The position numbers were made by a program, and so were the translations under genes. Of a stretch of 64,000 nt of DNA, positions 34,648 through 43,117 are shown piece by piece. Under the pieces are notes generated by a model, which was given only the letters and a program-made list of their open reading frames with translations, did not search any database and was not told where the DNA came from. Numbering within the stretch: the first letter of the stretch is position 1; each line of letters starts with the position of its first letter. The stretch is taken from contig NZ_JBAMME010000316.1 in assembly GCF_039793925.1 (NCBI RefSeq), positions 19,714 to 83,713 of the forward strand, in the 5' to 3' direction. Source of the DNA: Thermogutta sp039793925 (lineage in GTDB: Bacteria; Planctomycetota; Planctomycetia; Pirellulales; Thermoguttaceae).

Positions 34648-35025
34648 TCACCACGGACCGCGGATATAGTAATATCCGAATTGGTCGGTATCCTGCGGCC
34701 AAGCGGGGGTGGGACGCAGAGGAACAGCACCGCCCATCGCGGGTCCCGGCCAGTTGCGAGTGTATTGGTGATCAATGGTCGTTACCCGCATGTTTCCCAC
34801 TCCCCAGCCCCAGTGGGTTTGAAATTCTGCAGTTGGGGGAACAACCACGGCAACGGGCGCACCCCAAGCGCCGTTGTAGTAGTCCCCGTACCAGGGGGTG
34901 CACATGGCGCGACGGGCGGCCCGTTTTCCAAAGAATGTGTTCTCGCCGGCCAAAAGGTCGGTCGATGCAAGGCTCGCTGTGAGCGCAATCACCACACCGA
35001 TCGTGACTGATAACTTTGCTTTCAT
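34648..35025 (-). CDS. Small secreted Trp/Tyr-rich protein
   Basis: A protein of about 125 aa with a signal peptide (MKAKLSVTIGVVIALTASLAS, cleavage near LLAGE). The mature part is rich in Trp, Tyr, Gly and Pro (WYGDYYNGAWGAP, THWGWGVGN, FGYYYIRGPW) without a known domain. It resembles the neighbour at 35170-35529 in style, not clearly in sequence. ATG 35025 has TGAGGA 8 bases upstream; ATG 35040 in the same frame is five codons longer. The location is probably periplasmic or cell surface; its function is unknown. Confidence 0.65.
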   Translation of the reverse strand: MKAKLSVTIGVVIALTASLASTDLLAGENTFFGKRAARRAMCTPWYGDYYNGAWGAPVAVVVPPTAEFQTHWGWGVGNMRVTTIDHQYTRNWPGPAMGGAVPLRPTPAWPQDTDQFGYYYIRGPW

Positions 35026-35169
35026 GGTTGTTGTCCTCATCTACGCAAGCTGACGTTCCTTCTACGAGCATGCGGTAGAGATATCGCCGGGAGCCGGTAC
35101 CTTGATCTCGTCGGTTTTCTGCTTGTGTTGCTCAGCACTCGACGGCGCAAGGTTGCCAGGCCAAGAGGT

Positions 35170-35529
35170 TTACCACCAGCAAACACTCACCCGCGTCCAA
35201 CCTCCTTGGGGGTTCTTCCTGACAATTACCTTTCGATGGGGATACAGGAACTCGTGGGGATAAAGGGGCTGGTAGGTAACCCAGGTATGGCCAACGTACG
35301 GGGGCGTCGGGACTGGTGCCACGTATAGAGGCGCAGAAATCGCCCCCGGTGCGGCCGGCGCCCAGTAACTGGGGAACAGATCTCCCGCCCTGTGATTCCG
35401 CGCGTCAGAACGGGCCGGTTCGTGAGCGAGGGCGGTCCCCCACGCCATCACCATCCCGGTGGTCAGACCGATCGCGAGGCATATCGCCCAACGTAAACCC
35501 ATCCGTTGATTTCTCGATCCGCTCATCAT
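35170..35529 (-). CDS. Small secreted Pro/Tyr-rich protein
   Basis: A 119-aa protein with a signal peptide (LRWAICLAIGLTTGMVMAWGTALA-HE). The mature part is rich in Pro, Tyr and His (SYWAPAAPGAISAPLYVAP, YQPLYPHEFLYPHRKV) and ends in CWW. No domain is recognised. It is on the same strand as, and 144 bases upstream of, the protein at 34648-35025, so the two may be co-expressed. A tandem ATG at 35529/35526 follows AAGGATAGG. Confidence 0.62.
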   Translation of the reverse strand: MMSGSRNQRMGLRWAICLAIGLTTGMVMAWGTALAHEPARSDARNHRAGDLFPSYWAPAAPGAISAPLYVAPVPTPPYVGHTWVTYQPLYPHEFLYPHRKVIVRKNPQGGWTRVSVCWW

Positions 35530-35715
35530 CCTATCCTTTCTGCGTGTGGTCCGTCCGTGTCATTGTGAAACAAGTGGCAACCTGCCTGGCGATACCATCT
35601 GCGGACTGGTTCTCCTTTATAGAGGATTCGGCCACTCTGGACAAAAACAGTGAGACTTTATAAAAGGAGTTCGAGGGGGCTGAGGATTTGTCGCGGCTGT
35701 GAAACACCTCTCCTG

Positions 35716-35744
35716 TGGGCATAGCTCGTTACGATCGCTATAAT
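35716..35744 (+). promoter_or_regulatory. Probable sigma-70-type promoter of the topoisomerase VI B gene
   Basis: A TATAAT at 35739-35744 is preceded at exactly 17 bases by TGGGCA (35716-35721), four of six matches to TTGACA. The start codon lies about 40 bases downstream, which suits a short leader. Confidence 0.5.
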
Positions 35745-35782
35745 GCGAATTTCTTTCCTGTTTTTGTTTTCAACACGGACGT

Positions 35783-37879
35783 GTGATCGCGATGGGAGTT
35801 TCTACCGCAAAACTAGAACAGCAGAGTCTTCAGACTATTGAAAAATCGCGTCAGGCAGGTCGTGCCGAGACTCCGTCCACGGCAGGTGGAAATGGGCAAC
35901 CGCGCCCTCGGGTGAGTGCTGAGGCCCTCGCGGCCAAACAGCGCGAGATCTCGGTCAGCGAATTCTTCGCCAAAAACCGCCACCTGCTGGGGTTTGATAA
36001 TCCCCGGAAGGCGCTGTTGACGGCCGTCAAAGAGGCCGTGGACAACGCCCTGGATGCGTGCGAAGAGGCAGGGGTTCTGCCGGAGGTGTGGGTCCGCATC
36101 GATCCCACCGGAGAGAGCCGCTACCGCGTTATCGTGCAAGACAACGGGCCGGGCATCGTCAAAAAGCAAATACCCCTCATTTTCGGAAAACTGCTTTACG
36201 GTTCGAAATTCCACCGGCTTCGGCAAAGTCGCGGACAGCAGGGAATTGGCATCAGTGCGGCCGGTATGTACGGCCTTTTGACCACCGGAAAACCGGTGAG
36301 CATTGTTTCCAAAACCGGTCCCAAGAAGCCTGCCCATTTTTATCAAATTCAAATTGACACGAAAAACAACCGACCGGAAATCGTCAACGGCAAAGGGGAT
36401 GGCGTCGATATCCCGGCGAATGAGAATATTGGTGAGTTTCTCCAGCCCTTCGGCTTGCCCTGGAATGATGTGGAACACGGGACGCTGGTGGCCATCGAAC
36501 TTGAAGCGAAATACCAGCGGGGACGGGGAAGCGTTGATGAATACCTGTTCCAGACGGCCATCGCCAATCCCCACGTGACACTCCACTATCAGGATCCGGA
36601 GGGAAAAACCCGGGACTTTCCACGGGTTGCGGAGCAGTTGCCGCCCGAGCCCAAGGAAATTAAACCTCATCCTTACGGTGTGGAATTGGGCTGGCTGGTA
36701 ACGATGCTCAAGGATACGAAGGCGAACACGCTGAGCGGCTTTTTGACGGATTCCTTTTCGCGGGTCAGCCCTGCGGTGGCGCAAAAGATTTTGGAAACGG
36801 CAGGCTTGAGTAGCCGTGCCAATCCGCGGCGAGTCAGTCGTCACGAGGCGGAGACGCTATTCCAGGCCCTGCAAACGACAAAGATCCAATCACCGGCCAC
36901 GGATTGTCTTTCACCCATCGGGGAAGAACTCATCCTGCGGGGACTGCGACAACTGGTTCCCGGTGAGTTTTACACAGCCGTCACGCGTCCCCCGGCAGTG
37001 TATCGCGGGAACCCATTCCAGGTGGAAGTCGGCCTGGCCTACGGTGGAGCTCCCGCCACTTACCGGGTCTCGTTGGAGACTCTGGAGGAACTGCTCGCCG
37101 AAACCGACGCGCGAACACTCCGGCAGTTCTTGACCACGACGTTCGATGGCATCAGTGCCGAGGGTGCGGACAAAATTCTTCAGCAGGCACGCTTGAAAGC
37201 GCGCATGTCTCCTGCCAAGCTCAAGGCCAGGGAGCGTCAGCAACTCTGTGAGGCGCTGCAAAGCGTCAACCTCACAGAAGGGCAGACCATGACCGTGCTC
37301 CGCTATGCCAACCGCGTGCCGCTTCTCTTCCAGGCCGGAGCCTGCGCAATCACGCAGACAGTAATGAGCACGAATTGGCGACCCTACGGGTTGAGCCAGT
37401 CGCGCAACTCCCTGCCAAGCGGTCCGGTGACGCTCCTTGTGCACTTTGCCAGCGTGTGGGTTCCGTTCACCAGCGAATCGAAGGAGGCCATCGCGGCCTA
37501 TCCGGAAATTCAGAAAGAGTTGCGGCTGGCATTTCAAGCCGTCGGTAGGCGTCTGGGAATGTACCTGAGACGGCGTCTGCGCGTCCGCCAGCAGGGCGAA
37601 CGACGGAATATCTTTCTCCGCTATCTCAAAGAGGTGGCAAACGCCGTCTCGATAATGCGAGGCGTGGACCGGGACGAAGTATATCGGGACCTCATGGAGG
37701 TGGCCAAACGCGTGACGGCCGAGGCCGACATCAAGCTGGATGAGCATGGGCGTCCCGTCCGTGACGATCTGACGCCAGAGGAGTTTGACGGTGCGGTCAT
37801 TATCGTGAATCCGGAGAACGAAGGAGAAGTGGTGACCGCTGCGAAGAAGGAATCCCCGGTCCAGTTGCAAATGTTCTAA
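35783..37879 (+). CDS. top6B: DNA topoisomerase VI subunit B with duplicated H2TH-like block
   Basis: A 698-aa GHKL ATPase subunit of a type IIB topoisomerase. EAVDNALDA (85-93) is the N-box with Mg ligand, VQDNGPGI (118-125) the G1 box and SRGQQGIGIS (149-158) the ATP lid, all intact. An H2TH-like helical region lies at about 320-370. A second, clearly similar block at about 450-500 is set inside the transducer region. The conserved transducer stretch GPVTLLVHFASVWVPFTSESKEAIA (547-571) holds the catalytic-loop Lys. Archaeal B subunits have about 530 residues, so the extra block explains part of the excess. GTG 35783 or ATG 35792 is the start. No A subunit (Spo11-like) gene is adjacent. Confidence 0.92.
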   Translation: MIAMGVSTAKLEQQSLQTIEKSRQAGRAETPSTAGGNGQPRPRVSAEALAAKQREISVSEFFAKNRHLLGFDNPRKALLTAVKEAVDNALDACEEAGVLPEVWVRIDPTGESRYRVIVQDNGPGIVKKQIPLIFGKLLYGSKFHRLRQSRGQQGIGISAAGMYGLLTTGKPVSIVSKTGPKKPAHFYQIQIDTKNNRPEIVNGKGDGVDIPANENIGEFLQPFGLPWNDVEHGTLVAIELEAKYQRGRGSVDEYLFQTAIANPHVTLHYQDPEGKTRDFPRVAEQLPPEPKEIKPHPYGVELGWLVTMLKDTKANTLSGFLTDSFSRVSPAVAQKILETAGLSSRANPRRVSRHEAETLFQALQTTKIQSPATDCLSPIGEELILRGLRQLVPGEFYTAVTRPPAVYRGNPFQVEVGLAYGGAPATYRVSLETLEELLAETDARTLRQFLTTTFDGISAEGADKILQQARLKARMSPAKLKARERQQLCEALQSVNLTEGQTMTVLRYANRVPLLFQAGACAITQTVMSTNWRPYGLSQSRNSLPSGPVTLLVHFASVWVPFTSESKEAIAAYPEIQKELRLAFQAVGRRLGMYLRRRLRVRQQGERRNIFLRYLKEVANAVSIMRGVDRDEVYRDLMEVAKRVTAEADIKLDEHGRPVRDDLTPEEFDGAVIIVNPENEGEVVTAAKKESPVQLQMF

Positions 37880-37989
37880 CTGCGCCTGAGGATGGCCCTC
37901 TTATCGTGCCTTGGACGGGAAGAGTTTAGGACCAGCGCGTTGGTGCACCGTGTCCCACAAAGCGGACGGGTCCACCACGGCCAAGTGAT

Positions 37990-38472
37990 TCACGACGACT
38001 CGCTCGGACTTTCATCGAAGGCAGGCGCCGGCTGGGACGCAATGGCCTCCGTGAGCGGATAGCAGTAATGCTTGGCGTACACGTGAGCCTCGGCCTCACC
38101 CAGGTCCCACCCCAGCACCCAGTGCAGATAGGCGATCACCACCGTGGGGGAACGATTCATCCCGGCGGTGCAATGGACAAAGACTTTGTGGCCGCTCTGG
38201 AGCAACCGTCGTAACACTTCCACAACCTCCGGTAGCCGGGCCCGGAGGTGGTCGTAATCGAAGTCGCGGATTGGTTCCCGTAGCTCCTTAATCCCTGCCC
38301 GGCGATACGCCATCTCAATAGCCGACCGTTGAATATCACGAGAGGCGATATCCTCGTCAGTCTGGAGGTTCAGCACGGCCGTGACCCCTGCCCGCTTCAG
38401 GGATTCCACGTCGTTGTAATCAACCGGAGACGAACCCACAAACAGATTGTCCAGAATTTGATCGATCACCAT
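37990..38472 (-). CDS. Dual-specificity protein phosphatase
   Basis: A 160-aa cysteine phosphatase of the DSP/PTP superfamily. The active-site loop is VHCTAGMNRSPTVV (HCxxGxxR with Ser), and the general acid Asp is probably in the IRDFDYDH segment upstream. MVIDQILDNLFVGSSP is a typical DSP opening. It is similar in size to plant and bacterial laforin/KAP-like phosphatases acting on phosphoproteins or phosphoglucans; the substrate is unknown. It is convergent with the topoisomerase gene, 110 bases away. It is probably not part of the kinase island to its right, because 660 bases separate them. Confidence 0.85.
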   Translation of the reverse strand: MVIDQILDNLFVGSSPVDYNDVESLKRAGVTAVLNLQTDEDIASRDIQRSAIEMAYRRAGIKELREPIRDFDYDHLRARLPEVVEVLRRLLQSGHKVFVHCTAGMNRSPTVVIAYLHWVLGWDLGEAEAHVYAKHYCYPLTEAIASQPAPAFDESPSESS

Positions 38473-39134
38473 AGGTTTTAATGCGCCAGGCCAAAAAAGG
38501 AGGGTTTTGAAGGCTTCCCAAACGGCTCACCATAAGGGGTTACGAGCGAGCACCCTTTGCTCTCAGGTATTCCATAGAGAGAGTTCCCCTCACCCCATAA
38601 TAGATAATGGGTGGAAAATGGTCCACTGTGGCGGCTGTGGGCGCGCCCACCATCTTTCCATGTTGCTTGGGGCCTCTGGGATGGCCTTCCGGACGCACGT
38701 GTGTTGATTCAACGGACGTTGAGTTATTTTGAGTTTCATCCTTGGCGGACGAACACTCTTGATTATCGGGGCAAAGAATTGGCGATGAGAACGAGTGCGG
38801 TAACCCGAGGCCCAAAAATATCAATGGGCAGGTGAAGGGGGCGGAGAACTTCTGATGTAAAAACCAGTGAGGCCGTTTCGGAACCGCCCGCTGACTAGGT
38901 GAGAGTCTCTGACCCGCCGAGGATCTTTTCGCTTTCCAAACGGCCCTGCCATACGGGGGTGAACAACTACTCTCGTCTCCAAAGAAAAGGAGAGGGCCTA
39001 AAATTTACCCTTTTCTGCATCTTTCAAACTTGCGAAAAGGCGGTAACAGTGAAGCCCAAGCGGGTACTCTATGGTGCCCATAGGGCAACCAATCTTGCAA
39101 CCGCGGAAGTTATATACTCTCTATGAAGTAATAG
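38473..39134. other. Gene-free stretch left of the TerY-type island
   Basis: About 660 bases with only short frames lacking ribosome binding sites or motifs. A 6-bp hairpin (CTATGG/CCATAG, 39069-39083) lies about 50 bases after the PP2C stop. By eye the AT content rises toward the island. Confidence 0.5.
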
Positions 39135-39935
39135 TCATTCCGTGTCCAGCGACCTGCGCACGAGCACCACCAGCGTACAATCGTCCCCCGTACTTGACCG
39201 GGGCCGAAATACATCATGCAAGTTCTCGTAAATAGCCTTTTCTACCACATCCTTTGGCAAGGTTCGAGTCCAGTCGAAGAGCTTTGTGAAAACCGGAGCT
39301 ACTTTGCCATTCTTCTCGTTAATCAGCAAATTCTCTATACCATCGGTGAAGAGGGCAAATGCACGTGGGAGAGGCTCTGTAGTGCCAGGTTGATGACGGA
39401 GTAAATGTACATGCTGAACGGAGTCGTCATCGGTAACGAAAAAAGTTTGATTCACGAACTCACCTTTTTGAGGCGCAGAAAGGATAGTTAATTCGTCATC
39501 CACTTGGGCCACCACTCCCCCGTCTCCGATGTGAAACATTATCCACTGACCAGCGGAATCTACGGCTAACGCGATGAGGGTGCACGCAAACTCGCGTAAA
39601 TTCTCCCGTGCCTTTCGTGCTCGTCGGAGTAGAATACGGCGCAGCCTACCAACGAAACGCAGGCGTGCCTCAAGGGCATCCGCTGCCATCAACTCCTTGA
39701 ATTCCTCAACAAGTGTTCTACTAGCCCACTTGACACTTAGTAGCGCACCCAGGTGACCAAACCGGGCCCCGCCCGCCCCGTCGGAGAGTGCTATGGCGAA
39801 CACCTCGGGTGCTTCGGATGGCCGAACTTCAACTGCCCAGACATCCTCACACAATTTTCCTGTCTGCTCGTGAACAACCCCTGGCACGCTTGCTCCAGCG
39901 TACAGCCAAACATGGGACCGGCTCGCCGAACTCAT
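39135..39935 (-). CDS. PP2C-type protein phosphatase of a TerY-P triad
   Basis: A 266-aa metal-dependent Ser/Thr phosphatase (PPM family). ALSDGAGGARFGHLGA supplies metal-binding Asp and Gly-rich turns, MFHIGDGGVVAQV the central strand, ALFTDGIENLL a metal Asp and GDDCTLVVLVRR the closing motif. The short form with GKLCEDVW near the N-terminus is typical of the phosphatases in TerY-linked cassettes. Its ATG at 39935 overlaps the stop of the vWA gene (39932) by four bases, so they are translationally coupled. It presumably reverses phosphorylation by the kinase encoded at 40842-42776. Confidence 0.88.
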   Translation of the reverse strand: MSSASRSHVWLYAGASVPGVVHEQTGKLCEDVWAVEVRPSEAPEVFAIALSDGAGGARFGHLGALLSVKWASRTLVEEFKELMAADALEARLRFVGRLRRILLRRARKARENLREFACTLIALAVDSAGQWIMFHIGDGGVVAQVDDELTILSAPQKGEFVNQTFFVTDDDSVQHVHLLRHQPGTTEPLPRAFALFTDGIENLLINEKNGKVAPVFTKLFDWTRTLPKDVVEKAIYENLHDVFRPRSSTGDDCTLVVLVRRSLDTE

Positions 39936-40612
39936 AGTTCTGCCCAGCCCTTAATACCGTCAAGGTCCAGCGTAATCTTTTCACCCGGGCGAGATTGGGA
40001 AACGCGAACAACGGATTTAGACAGCCAGGCGAAAAACTCTCGAAAATTCAGTCCGCGAAGACGCAACGGGCGTCGCTTCTCAGAAAACATGGCGAGCACT
40101 GCCATGTCGGCATTTGGGCCAATGCCGATCGGAAAAACGACGAGGCGTCCTTCTCTTTCCAATTTGCGAACTTCTTCAGCCGCCTTGGGATGCTCCTCAG
40201 TCGTGGGTTGCCCGTCGGTCATCAAGACGAGCCATGGCTGGAAATAGTCAACCCCGGCTTGCTGATACTGGTGTTTCCTGTTCTGAAGAAGCATCAATGC
40301 CAGTAGCACACCACCACCAAGATCTGTCTGTCCAGACGCAGAGAGGATAGGTGGTTCTATTATTCGGTCTAAAGATTGAAAATCCAATTGAAGGACTGCC
40401 GAGTCAGAGAACGTCACAATGGCGACCTCAGCACTGAATCGAGCTATTGGGTCTTCTCGAAGACTGTCCAGAAAAAGCCGCACTCCCCGGTTGAGCTCCT
40501 CAATTGGCTCACCTGCCATGGATCCTGACACGTCCAAGCAAAGTGCAATGGGTACACGATGCGTTGGGTTTTCCAGTAAATCCTGAATCTGCACCACTAA
40601 GTCTCTGCTCAT
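39932..40612 (-). CDS. TerY-like vWA-domain protein
   Basis: A protein of about 226 aa with a single von Willebrand factor A domain. The MIDAS is intact: LDVSGSMAGEPIEELN (DxSxS), a Thr in SASGQTDLGGG and LMTDGQPTTEE (Asp). The combination HRVPIALCLDVSGSMAGEPIEELNRG is characteristic of TerY from tellurite/stress-resistance gene neighbourhoods. Such domains assemble protein complexes through a divalent metal. ATG 40612 has GGAGG 7 bases upstream. It is the middle member of the kinase-vWA-phosphatase trio. Confidence 0.88.
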   Translation of the reverse strand: MSRDLVVQIQDLLENPTHRVPIALCLDVSGSMAGEPIEELNRGVRLFLDSLREDPIARFSAEVAIVTFSDSAVLQLDFQSLDRIIEPPILSASGQTDLGGGVLLALMLLQNRKHQYQQAGVDYFQPWLVLMTDGQPTTEEHPKAAEEVRKLEREGRLVVFPIGIGPNADMAVLAMFSEKRRPLRLRGLNFREFFAWLSKSVVRVSQSRPGEKITLDLDGIKGWAEL

Positions 40613-40841
40613 CTTTTTCCTCCCTTCATGGAATGGCAAATCCAAACTGCCACATTGTGCGGAGAAGAGCGTTAATTCCCAACCCGGCCATTATCGCACC
40701 ACTGATCTAACTTGTCGCGCATACCTGTGCACTTGGTCAAATCCCCCTGGGATATGGGTCAGGACGTCAAGCTCATTAAAATGACTACCGACTTCACAGG
40801 CCTGCCGGAAACATCCTCTAAATCATTAGATTGGCAATCTG

Positions 40842-42776
40842 CTAGTTATCCTGGTCAATGGAACGCCCAATCACAGCACCGATGATCCCGCCCACTAACA
40901 TCCCGACGGGCCCTCCAAAGCTTCCCACTATGGCTCCAACGATTCCCCCGCCAATCGTGTAGCCCCACCCCCCTTGTTTTTGTTTCTGAACAGATGGGCT
41001 AGTTCGTGGATGCCGAATTTTCTTTGGAACCTGCGATGCCGTAGGAAACTGCGATGGCGTACGCGGCCTTGACGCTATAGTTTGTGCAGGTTGTTTCTTC
41101 GTGCTGGGAGAATGCCCCAGCACAGCAGAGAGCATGAACTCGCGTTGAAGAATCAAATCTGTTTTGCCATCCGGCGGAAGCGGCTTGGGAACAATTGTGC
41201 CATTCTTTTCCGTGTAATAGTAGTTCTGGGGCAGAATATCGAGATCGAACCGCTTTAGCTGAGGACGCGGCCCTTTAAAGACGTTTTGCGGATTGTCCAG
41301 TATCTTCTTGTACTGCTCAAATAATCTTATCCATTCGTCAACCGTGACTCTTGGACAATTACGATAGTCCTTATGGAAAGAACGATAGAATGCCTCTTTC
41401 AACTTCGGACTTAGATGCGACCAACAGAATCGCCACGGACCCATGGCGATGTTTTCGGCCCTTCTTGTTTTAAAAGGATAAGGGAAATGCATTTTTCGGA
41501 TATTATCTGCCCCATCCGTGCCACCTTGGTGACTGTATGGAGATTTACCCGGGACCATAATCATAAAAAGAAGCGTCGCCACGGCAAACAATTCATGCTC
41601 GAGCGTACGCAGAAATTGGCGAAAATCTTTGCCTTGAATCTCCGGAGCCACGAAATTGATTGAGCCTACCGGACACGGAAATCCCTCAACCTGATAGCTG
41701 TCGCAGTCCACGAAATACACTGTGTCTGGATCAACCACTAAGATGTTAAATGGATTAATGTCTCCTAGCAAAACGTTAATTGTATGGATATTCTTGATCT
41801 TTTTTAGTATGGTAAGAGCCAGTCGAACAGATTCCCGGCGAGTCCAACTAGGATGTTTCTGTAGCCATGCCTTCGGAATAAAAAGTCCTCGGGCAAGGGG
41901 CTCACCTCGGGCCTCCGGCATCAAGAATCCCCGAAAGACTCCGCCGGCATCGTAGACCGGCTCTGTCGGCCAACAAATGGTTGAGTCGGGTATTCGCCGC
42001 GTCGTCATTAACTCAACCTTATTCTTCTTTCCCACAGTCAGCTTTTGCTCGTGGTAGATCTTGCACACCAACCCGGTTTGATTTGTCTGAAAAACTGTTC
42101 CCTCACCGCCGGAAGCCAGTTCGGCGGCTAATTGAACCCTTGTGCCGTCTCGAGTCTGGACAAAGTCACCTGGCGAAAGGCGAATTTTGCAAACGAGCGG
42201 GGTTTCTAAGTCCGGGGCAAGGTCCTTTGGGAGTGCGAAGGGGGCAACACACCACCCATCCCCTGGGTCACGGCTTTGAAATGCGAAGGCATCTTGTGTG
42301 TCTCTCCAAATCTTAGGCGAAGTGGCACCCCGTGGGAAAAAGGCGACCAATAACGATGAGTTAGTTCGAAAACATGGAGATCGTTTTTTCCCATAAAGCC
42401 AATTTGCGAGCGCTCGATCATTCGTTAGGATAAGCAGATTAACACGACCTATGTGCTGCTCCACAACACGGGATAGGACCTGGTCCACCGTACAATGGGA
42501 GTCGCTGGGCTCTCCGCGAATGTCAATTAGCGATTGATTCCGATTCAGTAGCTCGAGGGTGTCGTTGATTCGGCTCACAAGCTCGCGTCTTTTCTGTCGC
42601 AAAATGATTAGCTCTTCTAATACCCTCTTCGGCACCAGAATAGGATTTGAAGATAAGATCTCCCGATATTGATCGATAAAGGATGCAAAGCCCTTTTGGA
42701 GTAGGAAGCTTGTATCGGCCAGAATCTTATGTGTTCGCAGCACACGTTTTAAGTCTTCCGGCTTTGTGTCATACAT
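40842..42776 (-). CDS. PIN nuclease-protein kinase fusion with C-terminal glycine zipper
   Basis: A protein of about 644 aa (numbering from ATG 42776). Residues about 15-135 form a PIN-like domain with ILADTSFLL (first Asp), VPKRVLEELI (Glu), a mid-region acidic DSHCTVD and LLILTNDRALANW (late Asp), i.e. the acidic set of an active RNase. Residues about 215-500 form a protein kinase: LASGGEGTVF (Gly loop), LVCKIY (Lys), LLGDINPFNIL (catalytic Asp and Asn) and VYFVDCDSYQ (metal Asp in a DCD variant of DFG). The tail has Pro/Ser/Lys linkers and a GGGIVGAIVGSFGG-type glycine zipper near the end, likely membrane-active. AAGGGGC lies before ATG 42776; a TTG at 42866 is an alternative. It precedes the vWA and PP2C genes by 230 bases. 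Confidence 0.85.
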   Translation of the reverse strand: MYDTKPEDLKRVLRTHKILADTSFLLQKGFASFIDQYREILSSNPILVPKRVLEELIILRQKRRELVSRINDTLELLNRNQSLIDIRGEPSDSHCTVDQVLSRVVEQHIGRVNLLILTNDRALANWLYGKKRSPCFRTNSSLLVAFFPRGATSPKIWRDTQDAFAFQSRDPGDGWCVAPFALPKDLAPDLETPLVCKIRLSPGDFVQTRDGTRVQLAAELASGGEGTVFQTNQTGLVCKIYHEQKLTVGKKNKVELMTTRRIPDSTICWPTEPVYDAGGVFRGFLMPEARGEPLARGLFIPKAWLQKHPSWTRRESVRLALTILKKIKNIHTINVLLGDINPFNILVVDPDTVYFVDCDSYQVEGFPCPVGSINFVAPEIQGKDFRQFLRTLEHELFAVATLLFMIMVPGKSPYSHQGGTDGADNIRKMHFPYPFKTRRAENIAMGPWRFCWSHLSPKLKEAFYRSFHKDYRNCPRVTVDEWIRLFEQYKKILDNPQNVFKGPRPQLKRFDLDILPQNYYYTEKNGTIVPKPLPPDGKTDLILQREFMLSAVLGHSPSTKKQPAQTIASRPRTPSQFPTASQVPKKIRHPRTSPSVQKQKQGGWGYTIGGGIVGAIVGSFGGPVGMLVGGIIGAVIGRSIDQDN

Positions 42777-43117
42777 CACGCTAGCCCCTTGACGAATCGC
42801 CAAAAATGCGCTTTCAAGCCAGACGGACTCCCCAGTGATTTTGTTTTCGTATGGTAGAGAAGTCAACGGGGCAGAAAGGGTTTCCCTTTGGTGTGAATTG
42901 AAATGCGGGGATTACGGGTATGTCCGTCCGAGGGTTTTCGGGGGGACGCGTTTGTTACGCCCGGTCTGCGGTGACTGTCTAGCACAGCCACCTGATTATT
43001 TGCTTCTGCTGAACGGGTCCAGGTTTCCAATTCTTTGCCTGTCAGTTCAGCCACAATATTTGGCCACCCGGAGGAGTAGTCAGCGTGTGCAACAGTTTTG
43101 AAGTGTGGCCAATCAGA
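42777..43117. other. Upstream region of the TerY-type island
   Basis: About 340 bases between the kinase gene start and the end of the Gfo/Idh/MocA gene, which is on the same strand. It holds the likely promoter of the island on the minus strand; no clear -35/-10 pair was identified and no repeats or att-like ends were seen. Confidence 0.4.

Noticed and set aside
37990..38472. Dual-specificity phosphatase as a fourth member of the TerY-type island
   Set aside because: It is separated from the island by about 660 gene-free bases, and kinase-PP2C-vWA trios do not usually include it.
39258..39275. tRNA T-loop-like sequence GGTTCGAGTCC
   Set aside because: It lies inside the PP2C coding region on the other strand, and no acceptor stem or anticodon arm can be folded around it.
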